DNA of 64,000 bases from Oscarella lobularis. Lineage: Eukaryota; Porifera; Homoscleromorpha; Homosclerophorida; Oscarellidae. Positions 1-10,210 of the stretch are shown here, one piece after another (the stretch's first letter is position 1; each line of letters opens with the position of its first letter). The notes below the pieces were generated by a model. It saw only the letters and a program-made list of their open reading frames with translations. It searched no databases and was not told the origin of the DNA. Made by a program: the position numbers and the translations under genes. The DNA lies in contig NC_089186.1 in assembly GCF_947507565.1 (NCBI RefSeq), positions 558,001 to 622,000 of the forward strand. The letters run 5' to 3'.

Positions 1-3000
1 CTCTGCATACGCAAAGCGCGCTCAATAGTGTCGCGTATACCATGCCAAATCTTTCCATATTGGACGGAAACAAAGTTTTCATCAACTGTAGGGTTCGCTT
101 CCTGTTTTCGGAATCCGGAAAGGTAACTGTACAGAACCCGTCCGACAAACGTCAGTTTTACCATTTCTCTGAGGCGGAGAAATATAGGAAAATAACGACC
201 AATTTCGTCGTAATTCGCAGTCATATCTCTGGCAAAATCAATTTCCGGGCTTTCTGGATCCATGTCTGAGGTGTCAACTAGTTTGCCGTCAATGTCATGA
301 AACATGGGAGACGTCCGGATGACCATTTTCGGCTGTTTGAAATAGAACGTCACTTCGTCTTTGCGAGAAGAAATTTTTTCGTCATAAACGAGTTCGTCAG
401 CTTGTATCCAAAATCTGTGGGCACCGCTGTCAGACATAGAGGCCTTCCTTTCATGCACCGGCCGAAGAACTGACTTCAGCGTTCGTGGCAACTTGTCGAG
501 TAGGCCTACACCCTCGCCCGTCAGAGTCGGACGCTGTTTAAACGGAGGTTTTGAGGAGACATCAGCTCCGACACTGAAGGACTTCATCAGATAGTCTGCT
601 TCAAACATCGCCTGAAGCAGCCCACCTCCTCCGATGTTCTCTGGGCCAAACCGAAACTTTTGAAAGGGATGATAGCGTTCGTGGACGGTGGGAGCATCAA
701 GACTAAAGAAAGGCGGACTTGGGTTTTCTTTGCTTATTCTCACTGCTTCGGCAACGTCAGATTGGCTAAAGAGCCCTAGGTGCGAGCGGTCAGATTTTCG
801 TGTGTGAAGCTGAAAAGACGGAGGAGTGGACTCAAAGTTTATAGTAAAGCCCACTAACTCGGCGTACTCCAAACTCTGGGCAAAGTGAGGCTGCTGAATA
901 AGCCAACCTTCAGAATCACGCTCCAACAGCGGTGACGTCATTACGTCAGTTACGTTCTCCCAAGACCAGCCTTGCTTCCGAAGAAGACCCTCTGCAGCCT
1001 TAGCGTGGGCATTGGCGCTGTCGTCTAGCTCAGTTAGATGAAGCAGATCGTTTTCGTAGATTTGGTAATCTATTTCTTCCAGTAGGAGAGGGCGCTTTGC
1101 GGCTTCGCTAACGTGCTGAAGTTCCAGCACAAATTCCGAGTGCAATTCACCGGAAACAATATTGAGCAGTATTGCCTCCGATAATCCTACATTAGGAACG
1201 TTCCAGAAAGGACACAGACGCGAGAAATGAAGCAAGGACTGAAATAGCTCAACAATAATATCGGCGTCCTCTTTGCTGATATCCGCATTTATTAGGCTCA
1301 CCGCGTGAATAATCATTATTATAGCTTGCCGCAACACGTAAAACTGCATTCCGGGATGAAGACGCCTTATGAATATTTGAGACGCCAATAATGAGCAGTG
1401 AACAATGGCCTTCTTTAGACCATGTGCTTCAGGGTGGACAGCTTGCTTGTCACTACGCCTACTAACTTGTGGCGGAAGCAGTCCCTCTTTGACTTTAGAA
1501 TCCAGCTCTTTTAGAAACCACGAAGCTGCTAGAAGAAATGCGACGACAATCTCAGATGCATGACAGCAGGCTGGCACGAAATCGAGATAAGCAACGGCGA
1601 CGTCGCGATTTGACCACTTGCCAGAAGCAAGATTTTTCTGAATCCCCTCCTCGTACTTTCGCGCCGCTCGTGCTGAACGAACGGATAAGTCAGGCCAAAC
1701 TCTGCGGCAGAGAGACGGTGGAAAACACGACGAACGTTGCGGCAGCAGCCCACACTGAACGACCAAACAGCTGTCATCCAAACGCGCTAGAGATTCTGCT
1801 GTCATCTTACTGCACACTTGATACAGTTTTTTGTGACCTATGACGAAAGCAGCTTCTGGTATAGCAAAAACGTCCACAAAAACTCGAATTGCTGCATTAG
1901 GAAGCCAATCGGAATGATGTCCAGACCAGGCAGACTCTTCAATCAGGCGTAAACCTTTAACGAAATCGTTATCGTTGATACTGGCTAATCCTGTCAGAAA
2001 ACGAATTGCAGCTTGGTCATCATTTTGCATGCGGTTAAGATAACTTTTTCGCGGCAAAAGAAACTGCTCGAGAGCTTCAGCAACATGATCCTTTTGCGGC
2101 TGACAGCCTCTTTCGCATTCTCCGGGTGGCGCTGTTACCACGCTCAGCAGCTTTTCCCAGTCTCGTGCTTCATAGGCGAACTCCAGCAACTTCCTTTGAA
2201 ACATAACAGCTGTACTACACGCTTTACATTGGTTTGTGTCCCTGGCTTTCACTACGTCTTTGTTGATTGCTTGAATCTTAGTTTCCAGTTCGGGAATTTC
2301 AAGTCGGGTGCTGCTTTGAAATTGAGCTTGAAGAACTAGTTGCAAACTTTGCTTTGCAGCCAGAAGATGCGAAACGCGTTGCGAAGCAGAAAAGACTTCG
2401 TCACGTAAAGCCCAGTTTCTTATAACGGTAGATAGAAAAAGACAAGATTTCACAGTTTCGGATAGAGCCGCTTGGCTAACGCTTTGCCCACAAATGAGCG
2501 GCTCTACAAGCGGAAGTAAAGCCGTGACAGACAGGTCATAAAATTCTGCTTCGAATAATGTCTTAGCGATTTGTCTCCGATTGATGACGGTCGCATCCTT
2601 ACAAAATGCAAAACAAAAGCAGGTACTAGCGGCATAAAGAGAGGAATAGTTCCGCAGCTTGATTAAATTGTTCGCCGCTTCAAGCCACAACTGCGCTTCA
2701 CCGCGCAATAAGTCGCTGTAGCAGCGTCGACAAACGCGTTCTTTAGAATAATGGTCGATAAAAGGACTAGAGACATTCACGGTGCAGTTTGAACAGAAAC
2801 AGCCACTGCAAAGGTAACACAAGTACCTCCTTAATAAACGGCGACTGCAGACGGTTGACGAGCAGTGTGACGTTTTAGAGACTGTGCCTTTAGCCCGAGT
2901 TTTTTGCGTCGCCCGAGGTATATACAGAGAAACGAGTTCTATAAGTTCGTGTTCAGGCAGGTGTCTCCGATCTTCGTCTGTCATCTCACAGGAAAACAGC

Positions 3001-3848
3001 CCTAGCAAGTATTGAAGTTGAGTAGAGGTTGCCGACGTTAGTTTGATCAGAGGAACAGTTCCGTTACTTTCTGTTTTCGTAGCATAGGGATGGAAGTCTG
3101 CCAAGAACTTGTTGACTTTGGCGACTTTACGGCTTGCACAAAAAGGAACGATATCTAAAAGTTCGTCGCCAGCAGCAGAAGCGAGTTTAACTTCTTGGAC
3201 AAAAATCTCCAGAGGAGAAAGATGAGGAGAGGGTACTTCGCCCGGCCACAAGTTCATTTTTGACTCGAGTTCTTTAAAAGAACCCGATAAGAAAGCATTT
3301 AGTTTACGAGAGAGACAATCAAGCCTTCCACTTCCGGCACAATAGACAACGGTTGACTGCCATATGGGAAACTGAGAAAGAAGACTTTCAGAGAACCTCT
3401 TCCCGCCAGGTAGCACCCTAAAAAACAGAGCGTCACCTTCTATCACAATAATTAGGTTAGGTAATGATAATGAAGCACGCATAATGCTCGTGCCTCACCG
3501 CGTTTCCCCCCTCCCCCTTCTCTCCCACCCGAACAAAACCCAAAGGCCTTAATATTACGGCTTTTACATCGAAAGACAGACTTACTCCATATCCCCAACG
3601 ATTTCACCGGCGTCGGTCATTTCTTCGTCGTACACTTCGCGTTTGGCTTTGTCCGTGAGAACCTTGTAGGCGCTACTGATTCGGCGAAAAATCTCGCCTG
3701 CGAATGGATCTGAACATTTGTCCGGGTGAAATTGCCGGGCCAGTGACCGAAAGCTCCTTTTTATTTCGTCCGTAGACGAGTTAACTCCGACACTGAGTAT
3801 GTCGTAGTGATTTTTGCGCAAAATAGAAGCGGAAAAAGATTCGGCCAT
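1..3848 (-). CDS. J-domain and FYVE-like zinc-finger giant protein, 3' end beyond the window
   Basis: Two exons are visible. Exon 1 (3586-3848) encodes a DnaJ J domain at residues ~13-77 with the HPD motif (QFHPDKCSD) that stimulates Hsp70 ATPase. Its apparent stop lies in a strong donor, GTAAGT (3585-3580). An acceptor at 3419-3418 restores the frame. Exon 2 (1-3417) then has no stop in its frame, about 1,139 codons, and runs off the left edge. Residues ~270-320 (about 2715-2880) form a FYVE-like finger: C-x4-C, then C-x2-C-x4-C-x2-C, then C-x2-C in RVCRRCYSDL. The basic RRHHCR phosphoinositide-binding signature is only partly present (RRYLCYLC), so PI3P binding is uncertain. The rest looks alpha-helical and I do not recognise it, though the FLRLREMVKL stretch near the left edge looks family-like. 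It is probably a co-chaperone linked to endosomal membranes (inference). Confidence 0.85.
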
Positions 3849-4290
3849 GAACGTGCGGAGCTGCTACTGTAAAAAATCTAGAGAGAGAAGAGTGACGACG
3901 GCGTAGATGAAAGCTAGCAACTAGATCTACCTCCGAAAGGTGAGTCAGCTCGAGTGAGATAGTCAAGCAATCCCGGATTATTTGTCTACTCTCCTACATA
4001 GAGCATTAGCATACATGTCCGCCCGGAGTCGATCGGTCGTCGTGGAGCAGTTGGCACTATAGAGCAAATGACAACTAAGGTCTTTGAGGAGCTGGTTCGA
4101 GCTCACCGATCGTTGTAACCCTGAACAGTTTTTCATCTATACGGGTCTGGGAAGCCTCAAACCTTCCCGGATTAGGACGAACAATCTTTTGCTATTTAGC
4201 AGTCGTTCCAAGAACGCTTTGGCTATTTCTTCTTCAGCTATAGAGGATTGTTTTGGCAGAGATTAGGCTCTGGTTTTTGCATGGTTTCAG
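3849..4290. other. 5' flank of the J-domain gene, no gene recognised
   Basis: Upstream region of the minus-strand J-domain gene. Short ORFs here have no recognisable domain and no splice context. From about 4290 it merges into repeat R3. Confidence 0.5.
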
Positions 4291-5000
4291 TTCGGACTCC
4301 GTAATTCAGCGCGACGAGCGGCTTCTACCAGCTTCTACAAGCTTTCCAGTTTCTCTCTTCTGGGAACGCAGTACACGAGAACAGTTCAGGACTCCCCGAC
4401 AACGCTTTTTTTACCGATGCCGACGTCGTTCGCTGCGCTCTATCGCCACACTAGAGGAGAGACAAGGAAACAGCTTCACTTGCCTTCAACGGAAGCAACC
4501 ATCATAGCCGCGACGAGAAAAGGTCTCCGTTACAGGTTCAGAGGGACCGGCCAAGGTCTCCGCTTTCTACGATCGATCGATCGCTTCCTCTAGAGGGCCC
4601 CCTCTCATGCAAGCGTATTCTAGCTGCACAGATGGGGTGGCCATACATAAGAATGTACATCCCTCGTAGAAAATATTTACGATCTCGTGGCGTCTCGGTT
4701 TGAGAGTTATCGAAAGATGACGTCATCGAGCGTCACTTCGACTCTCGTGTATCCTTCCTCAGTTTAGTTGCTAATTTTCGTTGCATGGCTCGATCGCGGC
4801 TGTTATTCGCCGTGTGATGAGAAAGAAAGCGATGATCTATTCAAACGGAATCGATGGATCGTTTCTGCAATAATAAAAATGATTGAAAATTTCTACATTA
4901 ATATGACGCATTTATTAGAAAAGCGTTTGCAATTTTCTATCCAATTTTTGCTAGTCATTCTTCATTCTTCTATTAGTAATGTCCCAGTCCTTGCAGCACA
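4290..5000 (-). repeat. Dispersed repeat R3, inverted copy
   Basis: 4310-4870 is the reverse complement of plus-orientation copies near 31650-32320, 33290-33600 and 37980-38400. Shared blocks include GGCCGGTCCCTCTGAACC and TCTAGAGGAAGCGATCGATC. The stretch 4880-5000 is similar to 32348-32430 in the same orientation, so the copy is either internally rearranged or the element has inverted ends. No coding capacity was recognised. It is probably a non-autonomous transposon. Confidence 0.65.
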
Positions 5001-5142
5001 CGCGTTCGAGGTTCGGTTAATTGAGGTCTAAGCTATACAGCACTTGAAGAAAGTGAGCTCCAGACTATTATATTGCACACCAGCCATCAAATTTTCTAAC
5101 AACGTGATGATAATCGAGGTCTGCCAACTAATCTAAAACATG

Positions 5143-8100
5143 CTACATACTATAGCCATTCATTGTCACAAATTCCTCTAGTCGACCACCGATATGAACG
5201 GCAACACACGCCTTGATGACTTCGTATCGAATTTTTCCTGAATCTCCGCTTTTTTCCCTGTACATTTGAAGAAGTGAACGGCAATCGTGTTTGCTTCCTG
5301 ATGTATTTTCACGAATTGCTTCAAGCGTTGTCCAGTCATAACCCAAACGGTCTCCTATTTCATGCCATTTAGTGAAACCACTTTCACAGATGATGCGAGA
5401 AAAGTCATTCCAAGAAGCATCGTAAATCGAGACGCGCGATGGCGTTTCTGAATTTGAAAAAATCATTTTCAAATGTGGCAAATAAGAGAAGGCAATAATA
5501 AAAAAGATTATGACCATGAAAATGATGGCGCAGGATCTTGAAAATAAATGAAAAATGTGAATAAGAAGACTTACAAACTATTACGCTGTAGCTTACTTGA
5601 AAATAGATAACCTGACGTCAGTGACGCTTCCGTTGCTTCTTTGTTGAGAATCTAAATCTATCTCATCCGCTTTCCTTTGAGCTACTTCCTGCTTCTGTCT
5701 AAATTAAATGAGCAACTCAGTAAAGCGCATCTTCCTATTCTCGCTAGTAACCTCGGAAGACGCCGATGAGTAACAGCTGCTTGGCCCTGACGTGACGTCA
5801 GTTCTTGCCTAATACCCGCACATGCTCTCATCAAAGCATCTGGCACCAACTCATCGTCATTGGGAAAAGAACCTTATGAAAAGAAAGTCGGAGAGACGGT
5901 TTTAAAATACAATAGAATGTGTACCTGAAGCGCAACGAACGAGATCGGCTGAAGCAACCATAACCTAAATCAATATGAATAGAATTTATAGATTTAAATA
6001 GATTTACCCTACTGCAACTAACTAACTACAGTACCTTTGAATAATCTTCCTCCACAATGGCCAAGTCTCTGATAGAAGAACGATGGCTTCTTCGTGGTCG
6101 ACTAGAGAATAACAAGTCACCGAAAGCCTTCTCGTCGACCTTCCGATCCACGTCAACAGCCGAATATATAGCCGGATCTTCGTCGTGTCGTCGAAGGTGA
6201 GAACTGTCTATATAGAACCAGTTCAAAGAAATTCCCGGGCTTCTTTCGCTGCACGCTTCAGCGATCATGGACTTAAGCTCGTCGAGAAATTTCTTTGCGA
6301 CGTCCTCGCATCGGTCTTTGCCAGACCAACGAAGAATAACGTCAATGCAATGACGTCTCTTCTTCACTCCCAGTTGAACGAGACACTCAATGACCTTGTG
6401 ACCGATGATCCTCACCAACTTGATGCAGTCCTTCCAAACCTCGTGACCGGTGTCGGGTAGACGAAAGCAGCGGCATTGGAGAAGGACGAACGACGACGGC
6501 GATATGATATCGACGTGATCATCGCACTCGTATCGTTGGCCGCGATACACGTTCATCGTCGACTCTTCGTCCCAGGCGTCAGGAGAAATCGAATCCTCTA
6601 GCAGAGCCGGAATCTGATATACTTTGGGAGCGTCAGTTTCCACCGTAATGCACAGTTCCAAGAAGAGAAATATTTCAATCGCTTCATCGGAAGTTACTTC
6701 GTATGAAGACGGAATGCCTTTTGTTTTGAGATGATGTCGAAATGCCTTCAGAGTCGAGTCGATGTCTTCTGCGGACGCCCGGCCGAATTTTTCACGTGGC
6801 AAACCGAACGGAAAATACCGCGGGGCGAGAAGAGGACCGATGACGCTGTGACAAAGCCACGAGGGTCGAATACATATTCGACGACCGAGATTAATAATCT
6901 AGGAGAGAATATTATAAGCAATACGAACTAACGACTCACTCACTATTCCGAACAAGTCGAGAAACTCGACGGCGACTTTGCTCTCGTCCTCGCTTAAAAC
7001 GACGCCGACTTCTGCAGCGATCCACTTTCTAAATTCCTCTGCTGTCACAAAATAGGGAAATGGAGCCTTCCTCTTTTCGTCCGGAAGAGAAACGTACTCC
7101 TCGAGGGCCTGGCATAGTTTGGGAACCTCATCGGCTGCCTGTGAAAATTCAGGTTAATTAATATATAAATTAATTAAGGTGTCTCGTTCATTACCTCGAG
7201 CATCTCTTCGCGAACGCTTCTCAATCTGTTTCGACAGTCGGTCATGCCAGCTGATTGGCTCTGACTGCAATCCATTTCGACAACGTGCGAAACTTGAAAG
7301 GTGTCTCCGAACTCACTTTGAAGAGTTTCGAAGACTCGATTCAGCTTGAAGCTCATTTCGATTCTCGCCTCGTCGCTCAAGCCGATCAAATTGAAGACGA
7401 TGAATAGGTGAATGAGCGACGCCGATCGCATAGGAAGCGGTCGCAACGACGCCTTGGAGAATGCACACCAATAGCGTCCTTCGACGAGAAGACTCTCCTC
7501 TGACGTATCCTCTTTTCGAATAGGCAGAACGAGGAAGAAAACCGTGTTGGATCGTCGGAAGAAGAGACCGTGAGCGCTGTGGAAGGTCAGCTGGGCGCCG
7601 AAGTCCCAGATCGTTACCTTGCCCACGCCTGGAATATAGACTCGGTGAATTTCAACTCCGGCCTTGCGATCTTTCGGATCGATTGGGAGGCAATTGAGCT
7701 GAAGAAGAGAATTGACCAACGTCGTCTTCCCCGCCATGACGCTGCCAATCACGCACAGTTTAATCGCATCGGGGCGAACCATTTCTCGTCGAAGGACAGA
7801 AAATCGGACGCCATCCTATCAACGCAAATCACAAACCGCGGAATAAGATAATTGGACTTTTATAACGAACGTAATGCTGTCGAAGGATCTTTGCGATTTT
7901 CTCGTCGTCATGTACCGAAATCGTCTCTGTTCGAAAAGAGAATGCGTCACCTTATCTTTGCACATGATGTCAGCGCCGTTCTGAATCCATAGATCAATCA
8001 CGTGCGGACGAGACCGGTCCTTGTGATTCCAATAATTCCTCTCTGCAACAGTATGCAAGACAGTCCGGTTCATCTATAAAAAAAGGAATAGAGAGCAATC

Positions 8101-9102
8101 ACAATCCAGACTACATTCCTAACAATCGTTTTGACGGAAACATCTGCCCCAAGTTCAAGAAGTTTCTGAATGACGCCGTAATGAGGATACAATGAGCAAC
8201 ATGCGTGTAATAAGGCCGTCATCCCCTCCTTAATTAAAAAGGAAAAATTGATGAAACGAATGCGATCATCAATAGGTTTCTCACGTTGTTTCTATGATTG
8301 ACATCGAGGCCTTTTTCAACGATAAGATATTGAACAAGATCCTTTTGAACGCTTTCAGACTGCTCGCTGTTGAGAGATACAGCACAGGACAAAGCCATCA
8401 CTCCATTCTGAGGTAGGAAAAAAAGAAAGCAAAGCTAGCTAGCTCCAAGTTGCATAGAGAAAGCGACTCTGAAACTCACGGGACCCTGGGCAAGGTAGTC
8501 AGCTCCTGCTTCAGCCAAGTAGCGCACTTTCAATGGCGCATCGATTAAACTTGCACACGCCGCCATGAGCGGCCTTTCACCGAACTGAAGAAAAAGTAAG
8601 GATAAAAGGACACACGAGGAAAATCTATTAACCGCGTCACTGGTGTTGAGAAGGGCACCGTGCTCCACGAGCCATTTCACGCAGACAAGGTCTCCAAACC
8701 ACGCCGCAACGTGAAGCAGGGAGCGTTTATAAATCTGCATTGAATGCATACACGTACGAGCTAACTCATCACGACTCAGTGAGTACCTCGTCCGGATGAG
8801 GATCGCGGACGCTTTGATTTTTCTCCAAGAAAAAGTAGCTAAGCCACTCGTCCACTTCTTCCGCCGTCTCATATCTTCTTCTTACCAAATAGCGCACAGC
8901 CGTGTGGTTATAATTAGCGGCCTGAAAAAAAGACAAAAATCGATTGTGAGTGACGAAACGAGATTTCGTCTACTAGTCGTCGTTCTCGAAATCCTTCTTC
9001 TTTCCAGAGTAGCCGATGCAGTTTATCATCCCTGTTCGTGCGCTTCTTTTCCTCGACTGCCTCTATCAAGATCTCTATCGTGGAGCGAGAGTCCGATGGC
9101 AT
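5143..9102 (-). CDS. Unit A: ankyrin-Roc-COR-death protein (DAPK-like without kinase)
   Basis: Fourteen exons join in consistent phase to give about 985 aa: 8974-9102, 8787-8921, 8633-8734, 8480-8584, 8285-8407, 8124-8228, 7951-8073, 7871-7924, 7195-7815, 6944-7138, 6035-6898, 5925-5964, 5816-5872, 5143-5447. The ATG at 9102 gives a helical N-terminus. Ankyrin repeats follow, one per phase-0 exon (for example LLHVAAWFGDLVCVKWLVEHG). The Roc GTPase exon 7195-7815 has P-loop GSVMAGKTT and G3 motif WDFGAQ, but the G4 position reads FNLIG. COR spans 6035-7138 (WLCHSVIGPLLAPRYFP). The C-terminus is a death domain (WHEIGDRLGYD). The order matches DAPK1 from ankyrin to DD; no kinase exon is seen. 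The DD exon is not homologous to that of the other units: the ancestral DD begins (DALMRACA) and is then spliced to a different one. The exon before Roc has 18 codons instead of the usual 22. Confidence 0.85.
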
Positions 9103-9589
9103 CGGGTCTTCAGCTGCTGCTCTCTGTTGCACAGGACAGGAACAGCTCGGTGCCAACGAACTCCTGTAATGCGGATTCGCTGCTGGTGGGCCCGTCCTGC
9201 GTCCTGCCCTGCGACCTCCGCTGGGATTCATCACTTTTTGGTGAGCATGCGTACCTAGTCTCATTAGATCACGTGGTTGAACGAACAATTTATCTGATTT
9301 TATTCACGCAGAAAATGTTTTTTGCTGAAAAGGCGCTCTGGATCAAGGCACCAATGCCGCAGGTAGATCAGTGCACACGCGCAAAATTCTAATGCAAAGC
9401 GAAATTTATCTTGCAGCGTTTTGTTGAACAGGTCCACGCGAGCTGACACGGTGATCAAAAGAACACGTTATTTTGAAGGATCTCGATTCGTACACCGGCT
9501 CTAGGCGGCGCTCTAAGCACTGCGGTAAAAGCTGACCTGTCGAGCAATTTCTGGCCGGAGTGGGTTTGGCAAAAAAAGCGTCCTTGTGA

Positions 9590-9775
9590 TCAAGCTTTTT
9601 AGAATAATCTCAGGTGAACTAGGCAGCCAGGCAAACAAATACCTACGTGAAAAAAAACAAGCCCGTCCTTCCCAACTGAACAAAAGAAAAAGTGCGCTAA
9701 CGATAAAATGACGGCAACGCCTGACAGTCGGCTTCTTCATCAGTCAGGTAGCGACAATTCTGAAAATTGTCTCAG
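9590..9775 (-). pseudogene. Relic of two ankyrin exons upstream of unit A
   Basis: Minus-strand fragments read LGRTGLF and CRYLTDEEADCQ. They match two consecutive ankyrin exons of unit C (26.9-27.2 kb, LGRTALFYA and VRYLTNKGADCQ). Stops follow at once and there is no continuous frame. The same relic lies at 47.7-48.5 kb, where a hAT element splits it. It suggests that a longer ankyrin gene once extended here. Confidence 0.6.
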
Positions 9776-10210
9776 GATAATTTTTTAAATTGTCTTAGAC
9801 ACGCGGACCACGACCGAAAGAAAACGTAAGGATGCATCATGTGACAAGAATCATTTACTACATGGGCACCGCGACTTTGACATTATTTACCTCTCTGATT
9901 TTAACTGGAGCAAAGATATTATTGAAGCAAGGAATATGAGTTATTGCTTAGCGTTTTGCGTTGAATTTTCTAAACTTTTTCTCAAGTCGACTTGTACGCA
10001 CTCTCGCTGCCTTTTTAATAACTCAATGTGTTGAAATTAGTAGCGCATAACTCCACTTCAGTCTTCTGGTCCGAGTAAATCTCCGTTAATCAAATGCTGA
10101 TAATTGAATGAGGCACTGCGTAGCCGGGATATCGAGGATAAAAGAACGTTTGGGAAGGACAGATTCTGTCCGACAGAACACTACGGGTTACACTTGCACT
10201 GCCGATTTCG

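Noticed and set aside
42-269. Plus-strand 75-codon ORF at the left edge
   Set aside because: It is antisense to the long open J-domain/FYVE exon, which has splice support and domain content.
5560-5815. Alternative 3' end of unit A (reading through to TAG near 5700)
   Set aside because: The sequence after ALMRACA has no DD features, and a donor and acceptor in matching phase lead to a real death domain exon. Kept only as an alternative isoform.
8796-9392. 198-codon plus-strand ORF
   Set aside because: Antisense to the first exons of unit A, which have consistent phase and paralog support.
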